DNA of 64,000 bases from DASUNP01 sp963728545 (GCA_963728545.1 CAVSKO010000003.1:3162001-3226000); one strand, 5' to 3'; positions 44,484 to 54,985 are shown, counted from the first letter of the stretch. A program made the numbers and translations. The notes: generated from the letters alone by a model not told the origin.

Positions 44484-47350
44484 TGCAATTCAGGAACCAG
44501 GTGTGGATATTTATCCAGCCGAAAAATGAAAGTTGGCTTATTGATGTGCCGCCAGCGGACACCGCTGCGCATGAAGCGTTCGATCATCCGCCAATCCCAT
44601 GCGCCCTCGCGGAACGGCAAGCGGCCGTCCAGATAGCGGTCGAAAAGCTCCCTCCGAAACATCGGCTGCCCCAGATCGATCCGCCCAAATCGAGGCGGCG
44701 CGAAATGCAGGGTCAGCCGGCCGTCGTATAGGCAGGAGCTGTAAGCGAAACCAATGTTTTTATCATTCTCTAGGGCCTCTACCAAAGGATCAATATGATC
44801 GGGCGTGTAGCCATTATCGTCTGAGAGGAAGCATACATATTTGCCGCGGCTCAGGAACAACCCGGCCGAGGCAGGGCTGATGCCCCAATCATTGAATCGC
44901 TTGTTAAGCGTTGCCATTAGCCGCTTACCCGCCGGGTGGTCGTGCTGCTCGGTCAGCAATCGCAATTGCTCTAAGGTTTCATCAGGCGGGCAATCTGCAA
45001 CTACTATTTGTTCGTAGTCCTGAAAGCGCAGCAAGCCGACCGACCGCAGACAGCGCTTCAGACACTCCACGCGGTCGTAGACGGTTGTAATGATACTCAC
45101 CACGGGAGCGGTCCGCGCCGCGCCGTCGTAAAGGATACTGTGCGCGGGAACTGCGTTGTTGAGGATCTCTATCGCCGAAGATTCCGCTATCTTGATATTG
45201 CGCACCCGGACAGCCCCGCCTTTAATACCAATGAAGCAGAAACCCTCTGGAATTGCCTGGTCCCGAACATAGCAGGCTTCTTCTCCGTTGATTTTGACGA
45301 CGATTATTCCGTCATGATAAATGATGCTGACACAAACCCAGTCCATTTCGGGCAGGCCAACTGAATGGAACAGGTGATTATGCCGCGCGAAGTAAGTTCC
45401 CGGTCCATTACTTAACAGGTGGTAGGAATTACTCTGCTGGTTGTGGGCCTGGACTTGATGAATCTTTGCCACGAGGCTTGAGTTTCGTTCTAAAAAGACC
45501 TCAAAAGACAAGGCGAGATTCTTGTATAGAGCCTTGCCCACGAGCCCCTGCTCCGTCCCAGGCCCCGTATCCATCGGCTTGCGCATCAGGATTGTGCCGT
45601 CAGTCTCCAATGTCATTATGTCGGCATCCGACTCCCAATCGTTGGAGAACGGTTCCGGCAGTATCTGAGCAGTTGCGCCGCGTGCGGGCGGTAGAGTGTC
45701 TGTGACGAAGCTGATAAGAGGGCGTGACGGAAGGATTTCTTTTGTGCCCATTGTTACCCCCAAGACTTTACTCAACCGGTGAGCATAGCTGTGCGTGGCC
45801 AATTGGCGAATGCACGATCTGCGCACCATCTCGAATCTCACAGGGTCCTCCAGAAGCTGCTCCACGATAGATATAAGATCCTCCGCACTCTCAAATACCG
45901 GCGCGTCAGGACAGACCTGCGCCAATTCCGAACGGTTCTGTGATACGACCAGCGCGCCGCATTGCATGGCCTCGTACAACCTGGGATTTAGCGAAGTGGC
46001 GGGGATGTGCTCGCGGTTGAAGTGATGGGCTATTCGGAAGATATTTATGACAATCCTGGTTTCTTTATAGAGAGAGGCCGTCTGGTGCGCCGGAATATTG
46101 CCGGAAAGGCAGACGGCATTAACACAAGGCTTTCGCCATGGGCCGCCGACGACATAGGAAAGCAAGTTTCGTTGGCAAAGTGAATCCAGTAATTGCTCCC
46201 GCAGTGCATTATATCCGCCGACGAATCCCACCTCGCGATTCCTGTGATCGCCGGGACGATATGAATGCTCATGAGGATCGTAGCAGACTGGCAGGTAATG
46301 AGCATTCCGGTGTCGATGCATGGTGCCCTGGTCGTTGACGAAGACCGTATCGAAGAGGTTAGAGAATCTGGTGGTGTCATCTACTTCATAAGGCTCGTCC
46401 AGCAGCCACACCGCTGAACGAACGTTCTTGAACGTCGAGCCCCATCGCTTCGCGAATTTCCGACCGTGAACTACAAAAAGCAGATCGGGCGAGAATCGGT
46501 TCACTTTATCCGGCAGTTCGGGGTCGTCCCAGTACGCCATTTCATGCTGCACCTTCAGGTCATCGGCGGCGTGGCTGAACCCGTCTCGAAAGACTTCTCC
46601 GCAACTGAGAAACTTGTAATTGACGAAGAAGACCTTTCGACCCTCCGCCACGGATTGCTCTGACGGGGATAGCAGCGCCAGGCGCGCAAACAGTTCGGGA
46701 GACATTTTCGGGAAAGCTGTTAGCCGACTCTCCTGGCTGAGGTTCAATACCTCCACGCCCAGCCGCAAACAGCTTTCGTTGAGATGATTATACTCGCGGT
46801 CAATTTGCGGAAACTCTCCAGCCAGAGGGTGCCTGCCGGTGGAGGCGAAGAAGTGATTGTCAGTAAAGTCAACGCCAATCATACCAACCCTCTTAGCGCC
46901 CATATGGACCGCCAAGCACAGGGCAAGGTAAGGAGAGTTGCGCGTATAGTGAAGCACTTGGGGGTTGGTGAAATCGCTCCCGCCTCGTTTGCCGAGTTTG
47001 AAGCGAACGATGTGAGGGTGAGTAATGCCCAGGTGCAGTTGCGTGAAGATAGCCCGTGCACGGCTCTCTTCCACGTAGCGGAAGCGGTCGCCTCGGAATT
47101 GCTGCTTCGGGTTGATCACAACAAGGTAATCCGGCTGGAACAGCCGCCCGACATCATTTACGCCTATTGTAACGAAACGGTCTGGAGCTACAATCTCAGA
47201 CAACGACGACCCACAGCCGCAAACCAGAATTGTTTCCCCGGCGTGATAATTGCGGAAGCCCTCGAGTTCTTGTGGAAGTGGGCGCGCGTGAAGCGGCTGG
47301 TCCTGGCTCAGGACTGGTTGAGAATCGGGCTGCTCAAGCTGGAAGCTCAT
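44480..47350 (-). CDS. 956-aa multi-domain glycosyltransferase (MptE-like + CgeB-like + beta-sandwich + GT2)
   Basis: The start is ATG 47350 (GGAG about 10 nt upstream, 7 nt after the preceding stop). Domains in order: residues about 30-235 resemble DUF115/MptE-like motility-accessory proteins (ILVCGCGSSLSEIV, KRVGMIGVDFTDNHFFAS); about 240-555 resemble CgeB-type glycosyltransferases (AVWLLDEPYEVDD, VGFVGGYNALRE, LNPRLYEAMQCGALVVSQNR); about 565-740 look like a concanavalin-type beta-sandwich (LALSFEVFLERNSSLVAKIH); about 745-950 form a GT2 domain (VSIITTVYDRVECLKRCLRS, VCFLSDDNGYTPDHID). It probably builds a glycan on a protein made by the neighbouring genes; that is inference. Confidence 0.75.
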   Translation of the reverse strand: MSFQLEQPDSQPVLSQDQPLHARPLPQELEGFRNYHAGETILVCGCGSSLSEIVAPDRFVTIGVNDVGRLFQPDYLVVINPKQQFRGDRFRYVEESRARAIFTQLHLGITHPHIVRFKLGKRGGSDFTNPQVLHYTRNSPYLALCLAVHMGAKRVGMIGVDFTDNHFFASTGRHPLAGEFPQIDREYNHLNESCLRLGVEVLNLSQESRLTAFPKMSPELFARLALLSPSEQSVAEGRKVFFVNYKFLSCGEVFRDGFSHAADDLKVQHEMAYWDDPELPDKVNRFSPDLLFVVHGRKFAKRWGSTFKNVRSAVWLLDEPYEVDDTTRFSNLFDTVFVNDQGTMHRHRNAHYLPVCYDPHEHSYRPGDHRNREVGFVGGYNALREQLLDSLCQRNLLSYVVGGPWRKPCVNAVCLSGNIPAHQTASLYKETRIVINIFRIAHHFNREHIPATSLNPRLYEAMQCGALVVSQNRSELAQVCPDAPVFESAEDLISIVEQLLEDPVRFEMVRRSCIRQLATHSYAHRLSKVLGVTMGTKEILPSRPLISFVTDTLPPARGATAQILPEPFSNDWESDADIMTLETDGTILMRKPMDTGPGTEQGLVGKALYKNLALSFEVFLERNSSLVAKIHQVQAHNQQSNSYHLLSNGPGTYFARHNHLFHSVGLPEMDWVCVSIIYHDGIIVVKINGEEACYVRDQAIPEGFCFIGIKGGAVRVRNIKIAESSAIEILNNAVPAHSILYDGAARTAPVVSIITTVYDRVECLKRCLRSVGLLRFQDYEQIVVADCPPDETLEQLRLLTEQHDHPAGKRLMATLNKRFNDWGISPASAGLFLSRGKYVCFLSDDNGYTPDHIDPLVEALENDKNIGFAYSSCLYDGRLTLHFAPPRFGRIDLGQPMFRRELFDRYLDGRLPFREGAWDWRMIERFMRSGVRWRHINKPTFIFRLDKYPHLVPELQ

Positions 47351-47357
47351 AATCAAC

Positions 47358-50300
47358 TTACTCCGTACTGGTCCACCATTCGTTCGATACGTCGCTGACG
47401 ATAATGGGTATTTCCTGAATCTGCACAAGAGGCAACTGCTGTCCCGAAATGGTTCCGAACAGGGTCAGCGCAATTGATAAGAGAGCCTGGCTGGTTGACG
47501 GCTGCACCATAGCATACCAGGTGGCGAGTTCGCTCGCGATTTCGGCGGCAATCTCAGGCACAGGCAATCCCAATTCGCCCAGCGAAACATCGTTGGCCAG
47601 GAGGATGGCGCTTGAGGCGCGCAAGCCTTCACCTATAGGAGCGGGAACGAGTTGATAGCTGTAGCTCGCCTTGAATCGCATTAGAGGATTGAGATTGCGG
47701 CCTAGCCCCACTATTGGTTCCAAGATGGATTTCAGAGTCTTGACGAGCGTCGAGGCGGGCTGCATCGGTTGAAGGGCGCCGCGCTGGATTAGCGGAATGA
47801 CGGGGCTAGGGAATTCCACGGTCGCCGTCTTGTAAATAAATGCTTCGTTTGTAGGAATGCCTACGTCAATCAGGAGGTTCGCATTGCGAACGATATAAGC
47901 GCTCAGTTTCGCCGTCTGCCGGTCGATTATGTCGAGCGGCCCCCAGGTGAATGTAAGCTGGGTGAAATCGGTCGCAGGGCTGAAGGCATGGCTCAGCTTC
48001 CACCATCCGCCGGGCGAGTCAGGCGGTTGCGCCTGGTCGCGATCAGGCTGCCAGGAACCGTCGTCTTTTGTGGTAACGGTCGGCCAGTACTTAGGATTGC
48101 CCCCTGTTTGCGTCTTGCCAAGTAAGTGGATTACTCCGTTTTGCACACTATCGAGGTAGGTCATATAGTCATCGACAATGACCAGACCCGGTCCGGAAAC
48201 CTTCGCGGCTCTGGGGAGCGGTGCGTAAAGCCCTGCCCACGCATCGGCGACCGCGCCGACTTGATTGGTGAACTGCTCGATAATATCTGCTGCGACTGCC
48301 GGAGACGCGCCGCTTGCGCCATCAACCGGATAGGCTTCCTGCGCAATAACGCCGAACTGCGGCGAGATCGACGCATACACTTTACGGAACCTGGCCAATG
48401 TATCGAAGAGCAGGCCGAGCGGGTCTCTCGAAGCGAACAGCGCTTTTTTAGCGGATTTCGCCGGCAGGTTATAGGTCACGGTGAAATAGAGTTGATCCTG
48501 CTTAGCCCAATCATGGCCGATCTGAGCCTGATACATCCACTCCAGAGCTTGCCCGATCTCTGTCTGGATGTCATTCGGGCTGCCGATTGATGGAGACCCA
48601 ATGCCGGCAGGCGCAGCAGACTGCCCGATCAATACCGGCGCCTGCGGAAAGAACGGAAGCGGAATCGGTATATGGGCCTCATCCGTAATTGGAATGCTCA
48701 GCGGCGGCCCGCCAGGCAGAGCGAATTTGAGCCAGGAGGAAGGAATGTATCCCAGGTATTCTTCACTAGGCTCGAAACCATGCTGGAGATAGCTGATCTC
48801 ATAAGCTAGCGGCATCTCAAGTTCCGCCTGCTCCTTCGGTTGGGCAACGGAAATCAATGTTGTCATCCATTGGCGGCCGGAGGCGATGTCTAATTCGCCG
48901 CTAGAAATGGTGTACTGTCTGGCCGCGTTTGGCGAGCCGCCGCTTGCAGGCGAGCCTGTCGGTGGAGGCCCCACGCTACCGAATAAACTCGGCGGATGCA
49001 AATTCGGACTGGCCTTGTCCTCGGCTCGGCCGATAACCTGCACCGTAGCCTCAATCTGGGCAATTGTCGAGACTGTGAAGGCACTCGAAAGCGCGGTCAG
49101 CAATGCCTGCTCAAGCCGCTCGCCGGCGGCCTCCAGATCCCCCTCGCCCACTTGCGGCATCAGAACCGCCGTCAGACCTTTGGGGATGCTTTGTGCCAGT
49201 GACCCCTTATGCTTCATAAGAGTGTCATAGTAGTCAGTGGCATTGCGCTCGTCGAGCAAGGCAACCGCAACGGCGTTCTTCGGCGACAGGAACGAATTGA
49301 CGGCAGAGAGGAACTCTCGCGCCCATGCGTCTATATCTACATTGGTGTAGGTTTCGCCATCAACTGTTTCATTCATCAGCTTTGTGTTCAAGGGCTGAAG
49401 GGCGAAATAGACTAGCGACTCCTCGAACTTAAGCGAAATCCCCGCGGTCCGGCTCCACCGCACACCCCAGAGTGACGGCACTTCCGATTCCCCCTGACCG
49501 GTATGGCTGCCGGATCGTTGCGCGAGCTTTATCAAGCCGGACCCGCCATCGAAACCCTGGAATGCCAGCTCGAACCACATGGCAAATGCGGTAAGCCCGC
49601 TGGCTCCTGCGGGTGAAGATGCGGGAGAATCGGGATTGAAGAGATTCTGATTGGCCGGAATTACATAACTCACATTCAGAGCAGTCGGCGTCTCTTTGAT
49701 CGCCGGCGGATAGACGAATTGCTTGTCGCGTTCAAGGCTCATGTTTACGGTGATCGGAAAGATATCGACATCCAGGGCTACGATTGCGCTGAATGGAACG
49801 GGCAGGATTATCGAATCCGTGACCGGCTGGGCAGAGTAAGAGGGCGAAGCCTCGGGCGGCGAACTCACCACAATGCCCTTGTACACCTGTATGACGAATT
49901 GCTGCAATTGAGCGCGAACCACTCCCGGGTCGCCTATGGCCCCGCCGGTCAAACTTGTCGTCACGGAGACATGCACATACGGGTCTTCGAGCTGATCGAA
50001 GATCAGTCCGTAGCGTTCAAGCACGGATAGCCACTGCTGCGCCGCATTAAAAGTATTGGGCGGAGAAGACGGTGGGCTGAATCCTCCGGGCGGCACAATG
50101 GAATCGGGATCGAAATTGATCGTGATGACCAGAGCCGCCTCTGTGTTTGAATAAGGCTGTAGATAATAATCTACAAAAACGCCGGGCCACTGGCCGACGG
50201 AAATCAGCGGGTCTTGATAGAGCGGGGTGAAGCTAGCTTGATGGACATCCGGCAGCGGGTCCCCATAAACGTCAATGAGGCGAAGCCCCAGCCCTACAGA

Positions 50301-52820
50301 TTTGCCAATGGCGCAATAACGATTGCGATATGGCGGCGACGGCAGATTAACAAATCGATAAACGGGGACGGTTTGCTGGTATTGCCAAACTCCGCTCCCC
50401 GGACTCCCCGTCGAAGGAGAACCTTGCGAACCGTTTTTGGTCGGGCCGACAGGCAGGCTCCAGATCGAACCGTTATAGACAGTCGTCTCTATTATTGAAT
50501 ACTGTATCATCTGATACAGACTCTCTACCGGCGGATCTGATTCCGGGCTTTCGACGAACGGAGTCCAATCGATTTCAAATCCGATGTTGCCTGCCGGATA
50601 GGCGGGGCCATACTGTGGTATAGGTAAGCCATTACTGTCCAGCACCGCGGCGAACATCGAGCCTATGGGCGCAGCGCCTTCGAACCAGACGCAGTTTTCC
50701 CAGGGCTTGACCGCAACCTCGCGCTCAAGCTTCTCGCCGAACTGAATCAAAATATCAAAGTCCGCAGATTGCCCGCCGCTCGTGCCTACATCAGAGAACA
50801 AGTCTGTTGGTAGGTCTTGCCCGTCGCTCGTCATATAGAACAGGAAGAATCCTGGCGCGTTGACAACGCTGACTTCCCAAATCAGCCGCAGGAATCCCTC
50901 GACGTTCCCGATGGGAGAGAAGTTAACATACTCCGGGCCAAGCTTCGCCAACATCTTCGCGAACCTGACGTTGGCGCTCACAATCTGATTAAGCGTCAAC
51001 AGGTTTGTCTTCGCCATCAAAACGCTCGGCGACAGTTGCTCAGACTGCAAGTTTCCTCCGCCGCTGGGCGTGTAAAGAAGAAGGATGGAAGCATCGGAGA
51101 GGTCCTGCTGTAAGGCTTGGTAGATCAAGTCGCGCGTGGCCTCGTCCGTTCCGGAAACCTGGTACACGAAAGGCAGGTACTGGATCAACTGTCCGCCTGG
51201 CGGTGAGCCTATGGACGGTGATCCACCTGGGCCGACGTTGGCGCTCGTGTCGGCTGGCACCTGGCTGATAGTTAGCCGAATCTGCAGGGCCGGCAATGCC
51301 TCCATGACCTCGTCAGGTGAGCTTCCCGCCGGAGGGCCAAAAGTATCGGGCGGCGGCTGCGTGGAGATTTGTAACTGAATGCCATTTGGAATCTGCGATA
51401 GCGCCATCAACGGCTGAGAAAGTGGCAGAATCGTCCTCGGTCCGTCCGGAGCATCCCATGCAATCTGGTTCTTGAGCGCGAAATAAAGCGGATGCGGCAT
51501 GATCGGTGGAAGCTCACTCAACTGAATCACGCCATCGCCGCCTGAAGGTGAGCCACTGACCCCTTGCCACTCAGGCGACGGCTTCGCGGGGACTGCGTCG
51601 GGCAGCGTGATCTGGCACGTTGCGCTGCCTGGGCTTCCCGAATCAAAGATGATCCAGTCTGGGGGCGCGCCGGAATTCGGATTCAAGCTCAAGGTTGCGA
51701 TGCTTGTGGTGATGCCTGCTGCCACTTCGAATTGCTGACCCGTAAGAACGTAAAGCCCATCCGTGGGTATGGTCTCCATATTGTGTTGGGTCGGTCGGTC
51801 GGGCGTTTGCGAGGGGTCGGGCAGTTGTAAGCCGTGCAAAAGGTAGCGAGAGCCTAACCCGGCTGCGTTTAGATAGTCGAAATTATTTAAGAGGTAATCT
51901 AGCTCACCATCTACGCTGATAGAAGCGCAATAATCAACGATCAGGTCCACGAATCCCCAGTGGTCCATGCTAGGCGTTTCGTGCGCCGATTCAACTGCGT
52001 GCAGGTACTCCGTTTCTTTTTCCTTTTCGTACTGCTGCGCCGCAGCAAGCAGCGAATTGATGGCATTGCGAGCCTGCATGAGGAAGTAATCGTAGAATAA
52101 ATAGCTGGCCATGCTCGGCCCCATAGACGGCGAGCCGGGCGCTTGCTGGGCGTGAGCCATTGATGGCGGAGCCGAGCCACCCCAGTTTAATTCTTCGAAG
52201 TACTTATTGACGGCTTCCGGGTAGTTCAAAGGGGTCAGATTATATGAGTTGAACTCGATAGTATGTTCCTTCCCGTCAGCACCTGTATATGTCAGATTAA
52301 GATCTTCGAAGATGGGTAGAATTGCTGCCGCATTCAAGACTGGCGGCTGATCGGAATCAACATCGCAGATGTAGAAAGTAACACTGCTTTGCAAGAATTT
52401 CTTAAACGCCGTGGCGAACCCCTGCCATCCGCCGAATCCTACGGGCGGTTCGCTCCCACTTCCAAGGGCATTCGACACTTGCTGGAAGCGTTCCGACCAG
52501 GGTTTACCACAGGAGGAGTAATTGTTGAGCAGCCACATGACAATGGCGACCAGCAGCTTCTCGAAATCGGTCTGCGGGGCCGGCGAGCTGGCCGTCGGGT
52601 CCGGGGACTCTATGAACAGCGATGCAATCAGGGCAATGCTCGATCCCGCATCTGTGTACACAGCGGTCGGCTGCAATACGAAGTAGAGGTTGAGCATTTG
52701 CGGCGCGGCTGCTGTCACAGTGAGAGTCGCGGGAGCGATGTCGGTCGCCGCAAAGGATTGGGCCGGCAACTTCTCGATAGTTCTTTTGGCCATCGCCCTG
52801 GCGTCTTCATGCATTGCCAT
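47358..52820 (-). CDS. 1820-aa protein of unknown function with GSP-rich loops
   Basis: A giant protein with no signal peptide and no domain I can name. It is mostly beta-type sequence rich in Pro, Ser, Gly and aromatic residues (IWEVSVVNAPGFFLFYMTSD, YEISYLQHGFEPSEEYLGYI), with helical patches (AINSLLAAAQQYEKEKETEY). Loops repeatedly contain GSP-type inserts: GSPSMGPS, GSPSIGSPPGG, GSPSTGSPGSG, GSPASGGSP. The start ATG lies inside the 3' end of the upstream gene (14-nt overlap), and the glycosyltransferase follows after 7 nt, so it is embedded in a translationally coupled operon. It could be a structural or surface assembly protein; this is not established. Confidence 0.7.
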   Translation of the reverse strand: MAMHEDARAMAKRTIEKLPAQSFAATDIAPATLTVTAAAPQMLNLYFVLQPTAVYTDAGSSIALIASLFIESPDPTASSPAPQTDFEKLLVAIVMWLLNNYSSCGKPWSERFQQVSNALGSGSEPPVGFGGWQGFATAFKKFLQSSVTFYICDVDSDQPPVLNAAAILPIFEDLNLTYTGADGKEHTIEFNSYNLTPLNYPEAVNKYFEELNWGGSAPPSMAHAQQAPGSPSMGPSMASYLFYDYFLMQARNAINSLLAAAQQYEKEKETEYLHAVESAHETPSMDHWGFVDLIVDYCASISVDGELDYLLNNFDYLNAAGLGSRYLLHGLQLPDPSQTPDRPTQHNMETIPTDGLYVLTGQQFEVAAGITTSIATLSLNPNSGAPPDWIIFDSGSPGSATCQITLPDAVPAKPSPEWQGVSGSPSGGDGVIQLSELPPIMPHPLYFALKNQIAWDAPDGPRTILPLSQPLMALSQIPNGIQLQISTQPPPDTFGPPAGSSPDEVMEALPALQIRLTISQVPADTSANVGPGGSPSIGSPPGGQLIQYLPFVYQVSGTDEATRDLIYQALQQDLSDASILLLYTPSGGGNLQSEQLSPSVLMAKTNLLTLNQIVSANVRFAKMLAKLGPEYVNFSPIGNVEGFLRLIWEVSVVNAPGFFLFYMTSDGQDLPTDLFSDVGTSGGQSADFDILIQFGEKLEREVAVKPWENCVWFEGAAPIGSMFAAVLDSNGLPIPQYGPAYPAGNIGFEIDWTPFVESPESDPPVESLYQMIQYSIIETTVYNGSIWSLPVGPTKNGSQGSPSTGSPGSGVWQYQQTVPVYRFVNLPSPPYRNRYCAIGKSVGLGLRLIDVYGDPLPDVHQASFTPLYQDPLISVGQWPGVFVDYYLQPYSNTEAALVITINFDPDSIVPPGGFSPPSSPPNTFNAAQQWLSVLERYGLIFDQLEDPYVHVSVTTSLTGGAIGDPGVVRAQLQQFVIQVYKGIVVSSPPEASPSYSAQPVTDSIILPVPFSAIVALDVDIFPITVNMSLERDKQFVYPPAIKETPTALNVSYVIPANQNLFNPDSPASSPAGASGLTAFAMWFELAFQGFDGGSGLIKLAQRSGSHTGQGESEVPSLWGVRWSRTAGISLKFEESLVYFALQPLNTKLMNETVDGETYTNVDIDAWAREFLSAVNSFLSPKNAVAVALLDERNATDYYDTLMKHKGSLAQSIPKGLTAVLMPQVGEGDLEAAGERLEQALLTALSSAFTVSTIAQIEATVQVIGRAEDKASPNLHPPSLFGSVGPPPTGSPASGGSPNAARQYTISSGELDIASGRQWMTTLISVAQPKEQAELEMPLAYEISYLQHGFEPSEEYLGYIPSSWLKFALPGGPPLSIPITDEAHIPIPLPFFPQAPVLIGQSAAPAGIGSPSIGSPNDIQTEIGQALEWMYQAQIGHDWAKQDQLYFTVTYNLPAKSAKKALFASRDPLGLLFDTLARFRKVYASISPQFGVIAQEAYPVDGASGASPAVAADIIEQFTNQVGAVADAWAGLYAPLPRAAKVSGPGLVIVDDYMTYLDSVQNGVIHLLGKTQTGGNPKYWPTVTTKDDGSWQPDRDQAQPPDSPGGWWKLSHAFSPATDFTQLTFTWGPLDIIDRQTAKLSAYIVRNANLLIDVGIPTNEAFIYKTATVEFPSPVIPLIQRGALQPMQPASTLVKTLKSILEPIVGLGRNLNPLMRFKASYSYQLVPAPIGEGLRASSAILLANDVSLGELGLPVPEIAAEIASELATWYAMVQPSTSQALLSIALTLFGTISGQQLPLVQIQEIPIIVSDVSNEWWTSTE

Positions 52821-53007
52821 CAGCGCCGGTGATGGCGCAAACGCTGAGAGCCCCTGGAGCCAGGGGGCCGTTGACAGAAGCAGGTGGGCCGCTGCCGATG
52901 GTGAACTGCGCGCTCACGGAGGTGTGGAACGATAGGTGGATCGTGAAGAATACGATCTTGACGCTGACTTCAACTCTTACCGAGGCGGAAACAGCAATGA
53001 CCGTCAT
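52807..53007 (-). pseudogene. In-phase continuation (C-terminal 66 aa) of the 52970-54418 protein
   Basis: MTVIAVSASVRVEVSVKIVF continues the alternating beta pattern that ends ANASVAFENR in the upstream frame. One extra T near 53008-53012 would account for the break. The stop at 52807-52809 overlaps the ATG of the 1820-aa gene, as expected for an operon gene that originally ended here. Separate translation of this fragment cannot be excluded. Confidence 0.55.
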
Positions 53008-54418
53008 GTAACCGGTTCTCGAAAGCGACGCTGGCGTTGGCGGTGAGGCTTACGGTCACCGAAGCTTTCAAAATCGAGAAGTCAACTGTGCCTTGCAGTA
53101 GTACCGCAACGCCGGCTGTTCCGGCAAACCAATAGTGATCCGGGGGGCCTGACGTTATACCGCCGGTTCTCCAGGCCAGCAGCCCCTGTAGGGTAGCAGT
53201 GACCGTGACCGAAATCGTGGCGCTGAAGATACTAGCGATGAAACTCTGCCGGACGAAAACCGACAGGCCGATGCCGAATTGCAAAATGAGGTCGTATTGC
53301 GGGCCTGACTGAGCGCCCGGATTATCGGCGCTGCGAAGCTTGGCAAAGTAGAAGCCAGCGATTCCGTTCAAGATGCCGACCTGTATCCCAATTGAGCTAT
53401 TGCCGAGTGGCCAGCCGATATTCACCCGGAAGTCGCCATTCGTGTATACCCAGATCGAGAAGCCGGGCAGGATGAGGATCACCCCTTGCAGCACGATCCG
53501 GCGCATGAAATACGGAAGGGTCAGCGCCCCGTAGTAGACGCCGAGGTTCGGGCTAAGCTTCTGATACAAGATCTCAAACAACAGGCCGCTGAAGGGCGTC
53601 AGCGGCTGCATCGGAGCAGACAGCTCCAGGCCGTACATTGCCGGGTCGTTGAAAAGTACACGCAACTGCCAGCCGCGAAACGCCAGGTCGGCGGCAATAA
53701 ACCAGTTCCGGTCAGGCTTGTAGAAATTCGTCGCAAGGTCCGTCAGTATCGTGGTCGGGTCATTGCCAATTAATTGCGTTTCCAACTGCTCGAAGATCGC
53801 CGCCATCGGATCGTTGCTGTTGACGACGACGTTCGGCCCCACGCGCTGGCCGATCCCGAGGTATTTCAATTGGAATACGCCGACCGAATTCTGTGAGGGG
53901 ACGGGGAACGGGTAGCTGACTATCGCGAACTTCTGCTCGTCGCCGGCGCCAGGCAAAGCCTTTGGGCCTGGCTGGGTGGGGATCGAAATCTTAGCGCGCA
54001 GGTCCACGCCCTGATCTTGCGTGTAGCCGATGTATAGACTCCATATCTGGATGTTCGGCTCTAATGTGATCGTAAGCCCGCCAAATGACGTAGTGCCGCC
54101 TATGCCTATAGGCTCGCTGAGGTCCAGTTGAAGGTAGACGGCGAGATTGCTGCCTGTAGGAACAAGCCAAAAGCTCGGCATTACCGTCGTCGCCTGGTCA
54201 ACCTGAAAGATCTTTGCCCACGGACCGCTGGTTATGTTGGGCAGGCTTACGCCTACAAGTTTATCCAACTCGGTGCTGATCAACTCCCATAGATCGATGA
54301 GGGAGATCGGTTCTTTCGGCGCCAGGTTGATAGACAGCGGCCCGCCCGCAACTTGTACGTTCAGGTCCGCCTTGACGCCAAAAAGGGTGACGCCGATTTG
54401 TAGAAAAACGTCAGTCAT
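52970..54418 (-). CDS. Beta-rich protein of unknown function (frameshifted near its 3' end)
   Basis: A 482-aa frame of regular beta-strand pattern (YIGYTQDQGVDLRAKISIP, LPYFMRRIVLQGVILILPGF, VYTNGDFRVNIGWPLGNSS, GIQVGILNGIAGFYFAKL, VSLTANASVAFEN). From memory it resembles the C-terminal part of DUF6603-type proteins, but this needs a profile search. The last 12 residues are out of frame: the strand pattern continues in the frame of 52807-53007, so the true product is about 545 aa. No signal peptide is seen. Confidence 0.65.
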   Translation of the reverse strand: MTDVFLQIGVTLFGVKADLNVQVAGGPLSINLAPKEPISLIDLWELISTELDKLVGVSLPNITSGPWAKIFQVDQATTVMPSFWLVPTGSNLAVYLQLDLSEPIGIGGTTSFGGLTITLEPNIQIWSLYIGYTQDQGVDLRAKISIPTQPGPKALPGAGDEQKFAIVSYPFPVPSQNSVGVFQLKYLGIGQRVGPNVVVNSNDPMAAIFEQLETQLIGNDPTTILTDLATNFYKPDRNWFIAADLAFRGWQLRVLFNDPAMYGLELSAPMQPLTPFSGLLFEILYQKLSPNLGVYYGALTLPYFMRRIVLQGVILILPGFSIWVYTNGDFRVNIGWPLGNSSIGIQVGILNGIAGFYFAKLRSADNPGAQSGPQYDLILQFGIGLSVFVRQSFIASIFSATISVTVTATLQGLLAWRTGGITSGPPDHYWFAGTAGVAVLLQGTVDFSILKASVTVSLTANASVAFENRLHDGHCCFRLGKS

Positions 54419-54477
54419 GGCCTCCCAATCCAGGCTTGCGCAGGATCAGCACCGCAAAACAGGTCAGCACGGTGATC

Positions 54478-54509
54478 GAACGTCTCTATTATTGAACGTC
54501 TCTATTATT
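54478..54509. repeat. Tandem 16-nt duplication between operon genes
   Basis: GAACGTCTCTATTATT occurs twice head to tail here, and 14-16 nt of it recurs within the 1820-aa gene at about 50484-50499, where it is coding. The tandem pair overlaps the 3' end of the gene at 54505. Confidence 0.6.
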
Positions 54510-54951
54510 GATGGGCCACCAGGAAGCCTATAGTGTCGAGGCTAATGCCGCCGAAGAGGGGGAAACCTCCAGGCGATCCGCCGATTTCCATCGTTACGCC
54601 TAACATGTAGGTGCTCGTAGCCGTGTTGATGACGAGAACAGTAATGGAGATTATCCCCGTGTAGATGGCGGCCAGAAGGTTGCCCAACGACCGGACTATT
54701 CCTATAGTGCTGGCCTGGAGAGTCGCGATTACTTGACTGATATCGCCACTCAGATCGGGGAGCCCAAATTGTGTCTGCAGCCACTCAAGGAAATTTTGTA
54801 TGCTGCCGAGAACGACGGGTTGGGTCAGCGTGAATTGAAAATTCCCTTTCTTTAACTGGGCGAGGTCCCCGGAATTAACCGGGATCGGAGTGCCGTTGTA
54901 GTCCAGGGTTGCGCTTACCGATACTGAAGTGTTTGGGGGTGATGACGACAT
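54505..54951 (-). CDS. 148-aa hypothetical operon protein
   Basis: It has a good ribosome site (AAAGGAG) before ATG 54951. The sequence has a beta-type N-terminus (SVSVSATLDYNGTPIPVNSG), a middle helix region (GSIQNFLEWLQTQFGLPDLS) and a hydrophobic stretch (LAAIYTGIISITVLVINTAT). It ends with GGSPGGFPLFGG, another GSP insert. I recognise no family. It lies between the 90-aa gene and the beta-rich protein gene on the same strand and looks like a small structural partner of the large proteins. Confidence 0.6.
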   Translation of the reverse strand: MSSSPPNTSVSVSATLDYNGTPIPVNSGDLAQLKKGNFQFTLTQPVVLGSIQNFLEWLQTQFGLPDLSGDISQVIATLQASTIGIVRSLGNLLAAIYTGIISITVLVINTATSTYMLGVTMEIGGSPGGFPLFGGISLDTIGFLVAHQ

Positions 54952-54985
54952 GTTCTTGATCTCCTTTCTTTAAGTCAATCGCTGG

